DNA of 64,000 nt from an uncultured Polaribacter sp. (GCA_943788045.1 CALSOT010000006.1:496001-560000), one strand, 5' to 3'. Positions 7,921 to 17,065 are shown, counted from the first letter of the stretch. Notes: generated from the letters alone by a model not told the origin. Program-made: numbers and translations.

Positions 7921-8508
7921 TCACCTAATAAAATAGAAAAAGAAAAATAGGTAAATCCATAGTAGGTCTACAAAATGCCAAAAGATTGCACCAAGTTCAA
8001 ACCCAAGCATATTATCTGGTTTATACTTGTATTTAAAATGGTTATAAATAACAACTAAAAGCACTAAAAGACCTGCTAAAATGTGTAAAACATGCATAAA
8101 AGTAATTCCTATTATAAAAGATGTCGACACAGTACTTTCTGGTCCCGTAAAAAATAGACCTGAACTTTTTAATTGATTAAAGCCAACATATTGTTGCCAG
8201 ACAAACCCTACTCCTAAAATCAATGTTACAATAACAAATATTAAAGAAAGCTGTCTTTTATCATTTTTTAAAAATTTTTGAGAAAAAAACAGCGTGAAAC
8301 TACTTGCAATAATAAGAATTGTACTAATATAAAATGCTTGCGGCAAATCAAAAGAAACCCAATCATCTCTTTTCATACTTATTACATATGCGCTGGTTAA
8401 TCCTGCAAAAAACATTACCATACTAATCATGGAAACCCATAACATCGGTTTTGCTGACTTTTTCTTAGCAACCGCTAATTCTTCTTTTAAATCTTGTTCT
8501 AATATCAT
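7921..8508 (-). CDS. cytochrome c oxidase subunit III (short paralogue)
   Basis: 195 aa with five predicted helices (about residues 21-44, 57-75, 90-108, 126-153 and 172-193). It has MFFAGLTSAYVISM, IIGITFMHVLHILAG and the terminal FWHFVDLLWIYLFFFFYF typical of subunit III. The N-terminal ~20 residues are charged and cytoplasmic. The gene starts 2 nt after the heme O synthase stop and precedes the longer paralogue by 73 nt. Subunits I and II are not encoded in the window. Confidence 0.92.
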   Translation of the reverse strand: MILEQDLKEELAVAKKKSAKPMLWVSMISMVMFFAGLTSAYVISMKRDDWVSFDLPQAFYISTILIIASSFTLFFSQKFLKNDKRQLSLIFVIVTLILGVGFVWQQYVGFNQLKSSGLFFTGPESTVSTSFIIGITFMHVLHILAGLLVLLVVIYNHFKYKYKPDNMLGFELGAIFWHFVDLLWIYLFFFFYFIR

Positions 8509-8510
8509 AC

Positions 8511-9413
8511 CTAATGTAAAAATTTATCTAATACGTATATAATTTGTATTACAGTAATATACAAAACACTTGAAAGCATTAGTTTTCTTGCATCAATGTT
8601 TTTTTCGCTTTTATGAAGTTTAACCCCAAAATAGAGCATATACAATCCCAATAAAGTAATAATTCCGGCTGTTATAGGATGAATATAAAATGAACCTGAT
8701 AATTTTAAAACTGGTGCAATTGATACAAGTATCATAATTACAGTATAAAAAATAATCTGTTTTACTGCTCCTTTATCTTTTTGCCCCATGGGAAGCATAT
8801 TAAAACCTGCTTTTTTATATTCTTCATCTTGTAGCCAACCAATAGCCCAAAAATGAGGAAACTGCCAAAAAAACTGAATCATAAATAAAAGACCCGCTTC
8901 TATACCAAAATTATCAGTAGCCGCCACCCATCCTAGCATAAAAGGAATTGCTCCTGGAATTGCGCCTACAAAAACAGCTAATGGCGTAACTGCCTTTAAA
9001 GGAGTATAAACACTCGTATATAAAAATATAGAAATAGCACCAAACAAAGCTGTTTTAGGATTTATACTATATAAAATTGTAAGGCCAAAAATTGTAAATA
9101 GAATCGCTATAGTAAGTGCAATATTTACTGGCATTCTTCCTGTTGGCAAAGGTCTATTTTGGGTACGCTTCATTATAATATCTGTATCTTTTTCTATAAT
9201 TTGATTGAATGCGTTTGAAGCACCAACCATAAAAAAGCCTCCAGTAGCCAAAAGAAAAAGTATAAAATAGTTAACAACATCTATGGCTAATAAATACCCT
9301 GCTACAGAAGAAAACACGACACTTAAAGACAATCCAACTTTTGTGAGTTGTTTAAAGTCAGAAATAATAGCTTGCATAGAAATTTTATTGTTTGTAATTA
9401 CTGTTGTCTTCAT
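8511..9413 (-). CDS. ctaB: heme O synthase (protoheme IX farnesyltransferase)
   Basis: 300 aa, an integral membrane UbiA-type prenyltransferase with about nine helices. The first Asp-rich motif is NAFNQIIEKDTDIIMKRTQNRPLP. The second conserved loop includes YTPLKAVTPLAVFVGAIPGAIP and FWQFPHFWAIGWLQDEEYKKAGFNMLP. It farnesylates protoheme IX to heme O for the oxidase encoded downstream. It is the first gene of the oxidase block and has a well-spaced TTG/TAnnTTTG promoter with a leader of only about 10-16 nt. Confidence 0.95.
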   Translation of the reverse strand: MKTTVITNNKISMQAIISDFKQLTKVGLSLSVVFSSVAGYLLAIDVVNYFILFLLATGGFFMVGASNAFNQIIEKDTDIIMKRTQNRPLPTGRMPVNIALTIAILFTIFGLTILYSINPKTALFGAISIFLYTSVYTPLKAVTPLAVFVGAIPGAIPFMLGWVAATDNFGIEAGLLFMIQFFWQFPHFWAIGWLQDEEYKKAGFNMLPMGQKDKGAVKQIIFYTVIMILVSIAPVLKLSGSFYIHPITAGIITLLGLYMLYFGVKLHKSEKNIDARKLMLSSVLYITVIQIIYVLDKFLH

Positions 9414-9429
9414 TCTACGAAATAGATAG

Positions 9430-9459
9430 CAAAGATATTTGATAATTATGACTTTACAA
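9430..9459 (-). promoter_or_regulatory. promoter of the ctaB-cox block
   Basis: On the minus strand a -33 TTG (9457-9459) is separated by 19 nt from TATCTTTG (9430-9437), both as in the Bacteroidota consensus. The box ends 16 nt before the ctaB ATG. Confidence 0.75.
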
Positions 9460-9490
9460 TGTTTTTAGCCAGCTTTTACGCCTAATATAA

Positions 9491-9517
9491 AAAAACCCAC
9501 TCAATGAATTGAGTGGG
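9491..9517 (-). terminator. intrinsic terminator of the deoC-remB unit
   Basis: CCCACTCAAT and ATTGAGTGGG (9496-9517) form a 10-bp stem around a 2-nt centre. On the minus strand it is followed by TTTTTTT. It lies about 95 nt beyond the expected remB stop at 9614. Confidence 0.75.
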
Positions 9518-9659
9518 AAAATTGCTATGAAAAAGAAAAAGTGTGATTTACTAAAAAATCACGCTGCGAATATATATAATATTATTTGTTATTAGATAAA
9601 AAAAATGTGTTATTTAAAAATCGAAATACCAATTAAATAAATCTGCTTTTATCCCCAAA

Positions 9660-11681
9660 CTAAACCAAACATTTCTGCCAGAGGGAGAAGCTAGATATAG
9701 TTGTATTTGGTGAAAATTTTCTAAGAGACAAACTTGCAAAGAAATTTGTATTATTCGACGGGTTTATTAAATAGTTAGCTTGCACGTCAGCAATAAATAT
9801 GTTGGCAGTATTGCCTTGAGCAACCTCAATACCAGCATCACCAGACCGATTTTCATAAGATTGATAAATATCACCTCCATAACTTATGATTTGCCCATCT
9901 AAATCAAAACCCTTTTTACCTAAAATAACTTTTGCGCTACCACTCCATCTGTCTTTTTTATATCTCGCAATTGCTATTGCTTCCCAAAAATTAGCTCCCC
10001 ATAAATGCCCAAGTGGTTGGCTATAGTTACCATAATTCAAAATTGGCGATTTATGTGCAAAAGTATAAGGTCGAGCTCGATTATATTCTAACTGAACAAA
10101 TAAGTTTTTCACTTTAAAAGCGTCAAAATATTTTGCACCCATTTGGTAAGCAAACTTATGTTTCCAATCACTCATATCCGCAAAGTTTCCGAAAGAGAAC
10201 TCATCAATGATTAATTGAGAATACAGAGAGATATTATTAGTCAGTTTATATTTTCCTGTTAAACCGATTATTGCATTACCAGCATCTTCGCCTCTATTAA
10301 ACTCTAAAGATCTATAAAATATTATAGGATTTAAAAAACCTGCATCTATACCATTTTCTCCTGCAGAAATTGCTGTTTCAAAAAAGCCTAAATTTAATTT
10401 ATCTGTAATATTAACACTAAGATAATGGGCTGCTACATATTTTCTTGCATGCTCGTTTGAATCAGAAATAGAACTAATAGACGGCTCTGTATTCCACATC
10501 CAAATATTAGTGTATTGAAATTTCCATAAATCAACCTTCATTTTTAAATAAGTAGATGGAGAAGAAACATCTGATAAGATAAAAGATCTATATCCGTCCC
10601 CAATAAAATTTTTACCATTCCCAAATTGAAACTGCATGTGTTTATTTGGTGTGAATGCTAAATAAGCTTCTGCAACAGGGTAATCATGAGAATCTGTTTT
10701 AAATCCTTTCGTTTTTCCTCTTCCAGGAACTAAACCTTCAGAGTTTTTAGGTTTAAAACTTAATGCTGGGTTTGTAATGTAGCTATTTATATACTCTGAA
10801 AACCTTCCTTGACTCTCGAAATAAGTTGTGGAAAATGAAAAATTATTCCCAATTTCTCCATTTACATTTAAAATTCTAGAATTATTATATGTATATGCTA
10901 AATCTGAATTATCTTTACCTACCTGAACATCAAACAAAAAGTCTACAGTAAACCAATAATCTTCCTTTTTAACTTGCAATAAGTGTTCATTCCAAACTTT
11001 ATTCCCTAACCAAGTTTTTTTATTAGGTTTTAAAAACTTTTTTTTCTCTTCTGTTAAGTTATAATAATTATTTACTTCATTATAAGTGTATGGTTTTGAT
11101 GCTGTGTGTGTACCTTTTGCTTTGTGTAAAGCAAATTCATAATCTACATAATTTCTATGAGTAAATGGAACATTTAATTTACTGCTATGTTCTAGAAAAG
11201 TAGAATCTGCAATTCTAGTTTTTGCTACAACATCTAATAAACTTTCTTTTTTAATTTCTATTGAAGGTTTTACTTTATAACTACTAGAATTTTGTTTTAC
11301 AGGAAAATTAATAGGAAGCTCAAACTTCATTTCTATCGAGTGATTATTGTAAAAAGCAGGAGTAATTTTCGGAAAAACTTTAAAAACTCGTTTTACTTCT
11401 TCTCTAATTTCTTCATAAGGAGTATTGACGTAAATCAATTTAAAGTTACCTTCTATTGAAACAGAAAAAATAGCATTAACTATTCCATTAAATTTTTCGT
11501 TTTCTACAACTGTGGGAGTTTTAAATTCTGCAAAAAAATATTTTCTGGCCGTAGTGTAAAAACACTCTTTTAAAGCTTCAATATCAGCCCCTTTGCAAAC
11601 ATCGAAAACTGGATACCTCTCTTCTTGAGCAAGAAAAATAGAAGGAAGCAGTAAAACTAGAAATACGTATTTTTTTATCAT
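9660..11681 (-). CDS. remB: gliding motility outer-membrane protein RemB-like, frameshifted near its C-terminus
   Basis: 673 aa in the open frame. A signal peptide (about residues 1-18) is followed by a domain at about 20-125 that resembles a TonB C-terminal domain (YPVFDVCKGADIEALKECF), then an outer-membrane beta-barrel region of alternating strands. RemB is involved in gliding of Flavobacterium, and this protein has its size and layout. The last codons read FSLWQKCLV, but the +1 frame reads SGRNVWFSLGIKADLFNWYFDF and stops at 9614-9616. That ending, with a terminal aromatic residue, is what a barrel needs. One extra base around 9675-9695 would explain this. The start is 1 nt after the acyltransferase stop. 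Confidence 0.7.
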   Translation of the reverse strand: MIKKYVFLVLLLPSIFLAQEERYPVFDVCKGADIEALKECFYTTARKYFFAEFKTPTVVENEKFNGIVNAIFSVSIEGNFKLIYVNTPYEEIREEVKRVFKVFPKITPAFYNNHSIEMKFELPINFPVKQNSSSYKVKPSIEIKKESLLDVVAKTRIADSTFLEHSSKLNVPFTHRNYVDYEFALHKAKGTHTASKPYTYNEVNNYYNLTEEKKKFLKPNKKTWLGNKVWNEHLLQVKKEDYWFTVDFLFDVQVGKDNSDLAYTYNNSRILNVNGEIGNNFSFSTTYFESQGRFSEYINSYITNPALSFKPKNSEGLVPGRGKTKGFKTDSHDYPVAEAYLAFTPNKHMQFQFGNGKNFIGDGYRSFILSDVSSPSTYLKMKVDLWKFQYTNIWMWNTEPSISSISDSNEHARKYVAAHYLSVNITDKLNLGFFETAISAGENGIDAGFLNPIIFYRSLEFNRGEDAGNAIIGLTGKYKLTNNISLYSQLIIDEFSFGNFADMSDWKHKFAYQMGAKYFDAFKVKNLFVQLEYNRARPYTFAHKSPILNYGNYSQPLGHLWGANFWEAIAIARYKKDRWSGSAKVILGKKGFDLDGQIISYGGDIYQSYENRSGDAGIEVAQGNTANIFIADVQANYLINPSNNTNFFASLSLRKFSPNTTISSFSLWQKCLV

Positions 11682-11682
11682 T

Positions 11683-12255
11683 TTATAACTTTACAACAGT
11701 GTTGCCTTTTAATTGATATTCTTGATTGCTCTCCTTACAAACTGCAATTCCCTTTTCATTGAACTCTAAAGTATGACCATATTCACTTACCCAACCAATT
11801 TGTTTTGATGGATTACCAACTACAAGTGCAAAAGGTAAAACTTCTTTAGTGACAACAGCACCTGCTCCAATAAAAGCAAATTCTCCAATAGTATTTCCAC
11901 AAACAATAGTTGCATTTGCGCCTATGCTTGCGCCTTTTTTAACGATTGTTTTTAAGTACTCATTTTTTCTTTTGATAGCACTTCTTGGATTTATAACATT
12001 TGTAAAAACCATAGAAGGCCCCAAAAAGACATCATCTTCACAGATAACGCCTGTATAAATAGAAACATTATTTTGTACTTTAACGTTCTTACCTAATATT
12101 ACTTCTGGAGACACAACAACATTCTGACCAATATTGCATTGTTCGCCAATAATGCAATTAGGCATAATATGGCTAAAATGCCAAATTTTGGTATCTTTCC
12201 CAATACTGCAATCAGTATCTATTACAGCTGTTTTATGTGCAAAATAATGTGCCAA
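11683..12255 (-). CDS. left-handed beta-helix acyltransferase (WbpD/WlbB-like N-acetyltransferase)
   Basis: 190 aa with repeated hexapeptides of the left-handed beta-helix type over most of the length (IGKDTKIWHFSHIMPNCIIGEQ, LGKNVKVQNNVSIYTGV). The internal VFTNVINPRSAIKRK and the GNPSKQIGWVSEYG end match enzymes that acetylate UDP-amino sugars for surface polysaccharides. The start is a TTG (12253-12255), 2 nt after the deoC stop, so it is coupled to deoC. It lies between deoC and remB, which suggests a role in cell-surface sugars, though the exact substrate cannot be told from sequence. Confidence 0.8.
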   Translation of the reverse strand: MAHYFAHKTAVIDTDCSIGKDTKIWHFSHIMPNCIIGEQCNIGQNVVVSPEVILGKNVKVQNNVSIYTGVICEDDVFLGPSMVFTNVINPRSAIKRKNEYLKTIVKKGASIGANATIVCGNTIGEFAFIGAGAVVTKEVLPFALVVGNPSKQIGWVSEYGHTLEFNEKGIAVCKESNQEYQLKGNTVVKL

Positions 12256-12257
12256 AA

Positions 12258-13004
12258 TTAGTAATCTGTATTTAAATTTATTTCTTTTTTAACAATCTCT
12301 TTGGAAGATGATGTACCAATTCTATCCACTCCTAATTCAACCATTTTTATAGCTGTTTGATAATCTCGTACACCTCCTGCTGCTTTTATTTTTAACGGTT
12401 TTGCATTTTCCAAAATTAACTTCATCGCTTCAAATGTTGCTCCATTTGGCAAATTGTTTTCTGTTTTATAAAAACCGGTTGATGATTTTACAAAAACTTT
12501 ATCTGAATTCTCCTCACCAAAGTCATTGAAAACAATGTCTTTAATTAACTGCGAAATTACAATTATTTCTTTGCTTGTTAGGGCAGCAACTTCAATTATC
12601 CATTTTACTACCTTGTTATTAGCTAAAGCAAGTTCTATTCCTTTTGTAATTTCTTTTTTAACTAAATCTATTTCTCCTTTTTTAAACGCTTCGTAATTTA
12701 CCACAAAATCTAACTCATCTGCACCCAAACTAATGGCTTTTTGAGCTTCTTCTAGTTTTTCTTTAATAGTATAAGTTCCTTCATGAAAACCAATAACTGT
12801 GCCTATAAGATTTTCTTTCCCAGCTTCTTGAAACATTTTCTTTGCCAAAGGAATGTAATTAGCCCTAATCATTATTAACTTATAATCATACAAAATGGCT
12901 TCTCTAATTAAAGCAATAACCTTTTGTTGATTTTCTTCTTCTGAAAAATTTGCTTGACTTGCTGTTTTTAAGTAAGTAGCATCTAAATATTGATTAATTT
13001 TCAC
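12258..13004 (-). CDS. deoC: deoxyribose-phosphate aldolase
   Basis: 248 aa TIM barrel. The Schiff-base lysine is seen in DKVFVKSSTGF, and the second active-site lysine in LKIKAAGGVRDYQTA. The protein also has ADELDFVVNYEAFKKGE. It splits 2-deoxyribose-5-phosphate into glyceraldehyde-3-phosphate and acetaldehyde in nucleoside salvage. The start is a GTG at 13002-13004, placed exactly 4 nt after a TATTTTTG promoter box, so the mRNA may be leaderless. It heads a three-gene unit with the acyltransferase and remB. Confidence 0.93.
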   Translation of the reverse strand: MKINQYLDATYLKTASQANFSEEENQQKVIALIREAILYDYKLIMIRANYIPLAKKMFQEAGKENLIGTVIGFHEGTYTIKEKLEEAQKAISLGADELDFVVNYEAFKKGEIDLVKKEITKGIELALANNKVVKWIIEVAALTSKEIIVISQLIKDIVFNDFGEENSDKVFVKSSTGFYKTENNLPNGATFEAMKLILENAKPLKIKAAGGVRDYQTAIKMVELGVDRIGTSSSKEIVKKEINLNTDY

Positions 13005-13008
13005 AAAA

Positions 13009-13016
13009 CAAAAATA
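13009..13016 (-). promoter_or_regulatory. TAnnTTTG -7 box of deoC (leaderless type)
   Basis: TATTTTTG on the minus strand is separated by only 4 nt (13005-13008) from the GTG start of deoC, so transcription should begin at or next to the start codon. Confidence 0.6.
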
Positions 13017-13266
13017 ATAAATAACACATCGTTATTAATAAAAAAAACTTACCAAATGATTGAGTTCTAAGTTAATCTATTTTAACAGCAATTGGGAGTA
13101 AATAATGAATTATGTAGTAGAATTATCTTCTTTATATTTATCCTAAACGAGAAATTAGTTTAGCCAAGGAGATAGAAACAGTAAAAACTAAAACTATATT
13201 AATTGAAGGGACTAAAAGAGTGAAAAAAATAATGCTTTAAATACAATAGTCATTATTAAAACTCCT

Positions 13267-13836
13267 CTATTTTTTATGCTTTTTAGCTACTTCTTCTAAC
13301 TCGTCATACCAGTCTTGACCAAACTTTCTTACTAAAGCTTGTTTCACGAACTTATATACTGGTACTTGCAATTCTTTTCCAAAAGAACAAGCATCATTAC
13401 AAATTTCCCACTTGTGGTAATTTACGGCAGCAAACTCGCTATATTCTTTAACTCTGATAGGATATAAATGACAAGAAACAGGTTTTTTCCAATCGATTTC
13501 ACCTGAATTATACGCTTCTTCTATACCACAAAGCGCTGTGTTTTTTTTATCAAAAATTACATAAGCACAGTCAGATCCATTAATTAAAGGAGTTTCTAAC
13601 TCACCCCATTCACTTTTTACCCAAGTTCCTTCTTTTTCAATAACATCTATACCTTCTTTTCTTAAAAAAGGCTTTACTTTTGGGTAAATTTTTTCTAAAA
13701 TTTTAGTTTCCTCCTCATCTAACGGAGCACCAGCCTCGCCATCTACACAACAAGCACCACCGCAAGCAGAAAGATTACACACAAAATCTTTCTCTATAAT
13801 ATCTTCTGAAACTATTGTTTTTCCTAATTGAAACAT
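13267..13836 (-). CDS. DUF3109 family Cys-rich protein
   Basis: 189 aa, soluble. The N-terminal Cys cluster is CNLSACGGACCVDGEAGAPL, followed by CAYVIF, CGIEEAY, SCHLYPIRV and CNDACSFG. The pattern of Cys pairs suggests a metal centre, as in the related YkgJ-type (CxxCxxCC) proteins. The biochemical role is unknown. The gene is a single unit on the minus strand, divergent from marC. The ATG lies 4 nt after a TATTTTTG box at 13841-13848. Confidence 0.85.
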   Translation of the reverse strand: MFQLGKTIVSEDIIEKDFVCNLSACGGACCVDGEAGAPLDEEETKILEKIYPKVKPFLRKEGIDVIEKEGTWVKSEWGELETPLINGSDCAYVIFDKKNTALCGIEEAYNSGEIDWKKPVSCHLYPIRVKEYSEFAAVNYHKWEICNDACSFGKELQVPVYKFVKQALVRKFGQDWYDELEEVAKKHKK

Positions 13837-13840
13837 GATG

Positions 13841-13848
13841 CAAAAATA
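13841..13848 (-). promoter_or_regulatory. TAnnTTTG -7 box of the DUF3109 gene (leaderless type)
   Basis: TATTTTTG on the minus strand, then CATC, then the ATG at 13836. The 4-nt spacing is the same as at deoC and predicts a leaderless mRNA. Confidence 0.6.
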
Positions 13849-13924
13849 GTATTATTTTTTTCTATACATTTACGATTATCTAAACTAAGTTTTTTAATTT
13901 TATAAAAACCTCAATTCATTTATT

Positions 13925-14509
13925 ATGAACTTTAATTTTAAAGAAATTATTACTGCCTTTATGGTTCTTTTTGCAGTAATAGATATTATCGGAAATATTC
14001 CAATAATTATAGATTTGCGCAGAAAATCTGGACATATTCAATCTGAAAAAGCATCAGTTATTGCATGTTTTATCATGATTCTTTTTCTTTTTGTAGGACA
14101 AAGTTTACTCCAATTTATTGGTATCGATGTACATTCTTTTGCTGTTGCTGGAGCATTAATTTTATTTTTTATTGCTCTAGAAATGATTTTGGGCATTACC
14201 TTATATAAAGATGACGAAAGTTCGTCTACTGTTACTGCGACTGTTTTTCCTCTGGCGTTTCCGCTAATTGCTGGCCCAGGAAGTTTAACAACATTACTCT
14301 CCTTGAGAGCAGAATTTGAGATACAAAATATTATTGTTGCTGTTATTTTAAATATGATTGTTTTGTATATCGTTTTAAAAACATCTTCAAAAATCGAAAA
14401 ATTAATTGGACCAACCGGAATTCAAATAATACGTAAAGTATTTGGTGTAATATTATTAGCAATTTCTGTGAAGTTATTTGCAGCAAACATTAAAATGCTT
14501 TTTATTTAA
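13925..14509 (+). CDS. MarC family integral membrane protein
   Basis: 194 aa with six hydrophobic helices. The family sequence is visible in AVIDIIGNIPIIIDL near the N-terminus and FPLAFPLIAGPGSLTTLL in the centre (about residues 112-129). MarC proteins sit in the cytoplasmic membrane and lack a settled function; the old link to multiple antibiotic resistance was not upheld. The next gene starts 1 nt after its stop, so the two are co-transcribed. Confidence 0.92.
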   Translation: MNFNFKEIITAFMVLFAVIDIIGNIPIIIDLRRKSGHIQSEKASVIACFIMILFLFVGQSLLQFIGIDVHSFAVAGALILFFIALEMILGITLYKDDESSSTVTATVFPLAFPLIAGPGSLTTLLSLRAEFEIQNIIVAVILNMIVLYIVLKTSSKIEKLIGPTGIQIIRKVFGVILLAISVKLFAANIKMLFI

Positions 14510-14510
14510 A

Positions 14511-15116
14511 ATGAATTTTGACGCTCTAATTATTGGTGGCGGTGTATCTGGGATGCAATGCGCTTTAGTTTTAGGTTCTGCAAAAAACAAACCTTTTGCT
14601 GAAAACAAAAATATAGGAATTATCACTCATCAAAGAGCTTCTCATTTAAAAGACGCTTTATTTAATAATGTATTAGGTTTATCTCCTAAAACTTTAGGGA
14701 AAGATATTTTAATAGAAGGCAAAAAACAACTCTCTTTTTTATATCCTCATGTTCAACAAATAAACAATGAAAAAGTTTTATCTATATTAAAGAGTGAAAA
14801 TGAATATCAAATAATAACCAACAATACAACTTACACAAGTAAGGTGGTAATCATTGCTTTAAACTACTCTAAACCTTTTACAATTGAAGGTTTAAATGAT
14901 TTCATAGAACCTCATCAAAGAGCCAACCCTGCAAAAAATAGAATTCAACTTAAAAACGATAATCACCTTATAAAAGAAGGTTTATATTGTTGCGGCACAA
15001 TTGCTGGTTGGAGAAGTCAATTTGCTATTGCAGCAGGAAGTGGTGCAAGTGTAGCTACAGACATACTTACGCTGTGGAATAATAAAAACCACACAAAAGT
15101 GCATGATAAAATATGA
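14511..15116 (+). CDS. flavin-dependent pyridine nucleotide oxidoreductase (thioredoxin reductase-like)
   Basis: 201 aa from the ATG at 14511, one nt after marC; the frame is open upstream inside marC but the Rossmann fold begins here. FAD-binding GGGVSGMQCALVLGSA lies at about residues 8-23. A second conserved region, GLYCCGTIAGWRSQFAIAAGSG, binds the flavin near the C-terminus. It is shorter than thioredoxin reductase (about 310 aa) because the inserted NAD domain and the CxxC active site are missing. It may be a single-domain flavin enzyme of unknown substrate. A bidirectional terminator follows. Confidence 0.8.
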   Translation: MNFDALIIGGGVSGMQCALVLGSAKNKPFAENKNIGIITHQRASHLKDALFNNVLGLSPKTLGKDILIEGKKQLSFLYPHVQQINNEKVLSILKSENEYQIITNNTTYTSKVVIIALNYSKPFTIEGLNDFIEPHQRANPAKNRIQLKNDNHLIKEGLYCCGTIAGWRSQFAIAAGSGASVATDILTLWNNKNHTKVHDKI

Positions 15117-15130
15117 TAGAAATTATGTTT

Positions 15131-15171
15131 TAAAATAAAAAGCCAGCTTTAAAAGCTGGCTTTTTATTTTA
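15131..15171. terminator. bidirectional terminator between the oxidoreductase gene and glmS
   Basis: AAAAAGCCAGCTTT and AAAGCTGGCTTTTT form a long perfect stem, extended by TAAAAT/ATTTTA. It has T runs on both strands and serves the convergent genes on each side. Confidence 0.88.
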
Positions 15172-15184
15172 AAAACAATATGAG

Positions 15185-17041
15185 CTACTCAACAGTAACT
15201 GATTTTGCTAAATTTCTTGGTTGATCTACATTTTTATCTAACATTACGGCTATATAATATGACAATAACTGTAATGGAATTGTAGTTAATAATGGTGTTA
15301 ACGCCTCCTCAGTTTCCGGTATTTCAATAACATGATCTGCAATTTCTTTAACCTGAACATCTCCTTCAGTAACAATAGCAATTATTTTACCAGATCTTGA
15401 TTTTATCTCTTGAATATTACTAACCACTTTTTCATAATGACCTTTGTTCGTAGCAATTACAAAAAGGGGCATGTTTTCATCAATTAAAGCAATTGGACCA
15501 TGTTTCATTTCTGCAGCAGGATATCCTTCTGCATGAATGTAAGAGATTTCTTTTAATTTCAAGGCTCCTTCTAAAGCAACCGGAAAATTAAACCCTCTTC
15601 CTAAATACAAACAATTTTTAGCATCTTTATAAATAGATGCTATTTCTTTAACTTTTTCATCTATCTTTAAAAGTGCTTCTACTTTTGTAGGAATTAATTC
15701 CATTTTTTGCAGATACAGTCTAAATGCAGAATCTGAGAGAGTTCCTTTCGCTCGTGCTAGTTTTAATGAAATTAATGTAAGAATAGTAATTTGAGTGGTA
15801 AATGCTTTTGTTGAAGCTACTCCTATTTCTGGTCCTGCATGCGTATAAGCTCCTGCATGAGTTTCTCTTGCAATAGAAGAACCTACAACATTACATATTC
15901 CGAAAACAAAAGCTCCTTTAGATTTTGCTAATTTAATCGCTGCTAAAGTATCAGCCGTTTCACCAGATTGCGATATTGCAATAACAACATCATTTGGCGT
16001 AATAATAGGGTTTCTATATCTAAATTCCGATGCATATTCAACTTCAACAGGAATACGCGTCATATCTTCTAATAAATACTCTCCTACCAAACCAGCGTGC
16101 CATGAAGTACCGCAAGCAATAATTATAATTCTATTGGCATTCAAAAACTTGTTAATATTGTCGTCTATACCAGACATTTTTATTAGACCTTCCTTAGGTA
16201 ACATTCTACCTCTGAAAGTATCAATAATAGCTTTTGGTTGTTCATGAATCTCTTTTAACATAAAGTGATCATAACCGCCTTTCTCTATTTGATCTAAACT
16301 CAATTTAAGCTTTTGCACATTGGCATCAACCAAAGAATCGTCATTAATCCTACGAATTTTTATAGTTTTACCAATCTTAATAATTGCCAACTCTTCATCC
16401 TCTAAATAAAGAGCGTCTTTAGTGTATTCTATAAAAGGAGAAGCGTCTGAAGCCACAAAAAATTCTTTACTATCTTCCCCAACTCCAATAGCAATAGGAC
16501 TTCCTAAACGAGCTACGACTAATTCATCAGGTTTTGTTTTATCAAAAACTGCAATCGCATAAGCACCAATTACGTTGTTTAAAGCCAATTGCACAGCTTT
16601 TCCTAGCTTACATTTTTCTTGCTTCTTTACTTCTTCTATAAGATTAACAAGAACCTCTGTATCTGTATCACTTTTAAATGTATATCCTCTAGTAATTAAT
16701 TCTTTTCTAATAGAATCATAGTTTTCAATAATTCCATTATGAACGATTACTAAATCTCCAGATTGTGAAAGGTGAGGGTGAGAATTAACATCATTTGGAA
16801 CTCCATGAGTTGCCCAACGTGTATGCCCAATTCCTATACTTCCTTTTTTTCTACTTTCTTCATTATTGGTTATAACTTCTAAATCAGAAACTTTTCCTTT
16901 GGTTTTAGACAACTGAATATCTTGACCATCATACATCATTATCCCAGAGCTATCATACCCTCTATACTCTAGCCTTTTTAATCCATTAATTACTATTGGA
17001 TAGGCATCTCTAAAACCGATGTAACCTGTTATTCCACACAT
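15185..17041 (-). CDS. glmS: glutamine-fructose-6-phosphate aminotransferase (isomerizing)
   Basis: 618 aa, full length. Cys2 of MCGITGYIG is the glutaminase nucleophile, with GHTRWATHG and HNGIIENY in the N-terminal Ntn domain (1 to about 240). Two SIS isomerase domains follow, with CGTSWHAG, AISQSGETADTL and ESYIHAEGYPAAEMKHG-type sequence (here ISYIHAEGYPAAEMKHG). The C-terminus PRNLAKSVTVE is canonical. It makes glucosamine-6-phosphate for peptidoglycan and lipopolysaccharide. It follows the DUF4270 lipoprotein by 24 nt in the same direction. Confidence 0.97.
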   Translation of the reverse strand: MCGITGYIGFRDAYPIVINGLKRLEYRGYDSSGIMMYDGQDIQLSKTKGKVSDLEVITNNEESRKKGSIGIGHTRWATHGVPNDVNSHPHLSQSGDLVIVHNGIIENYDSIRKELITRGYTFKSDTDTEVLVNLIEEVKKQEKCKLGKAVQLALNNVIGAYAIAVFDKTKPDELVVARLGSPIAIGVGEDSKEFFVASDASPFIEYTKDALYLEDEELAIIKIGKTIKIRRINDDSLVDANVQKLKLSLDQIEKGGYDHFMLKEIHEQPKAIIDTFRGRMLPKEGLIKMSGIDDNINKFLNANRIIIIACGTSWHAGLVGEYLLEDMTRIPVEVEYASEFRYRNPIITPNDVVIAISQSGETADTLAAIKLAKSKGAFVFGICNVVGSSIARETHAGAYTHAGPEIGVASTKAFTTQITILTLISLKLARAKGTLSDSAFRLYLQKMELIPTKVEALLKIDEKVKEIASIYKDAKNCLYLGRGFNFPVALEGALKLKEISYIHAEGYPAAEMKHGPIALIDENMPLFVIATNKGHYEKVVSNIQEIKSRSGKIIAIVTEGDVQVKEIADHVIEIPETEEALTPLLTTIPLQLLSYYIAVMLDKNVDQPRNLAKSVTVE

Positions 17042-17065
17042 AACACTTTTTTTTCTTTTTCTTAA

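Noticed and set aside
13081..13260. Short open stretch ending EISLAKEIETVKTKTILIEG and a stop in the deoC-DUF3109 spacer
   Set aside because: It has no start codon or homology that I can name and is only about 30 codons; possibly a remnant but not supportable as a gene.
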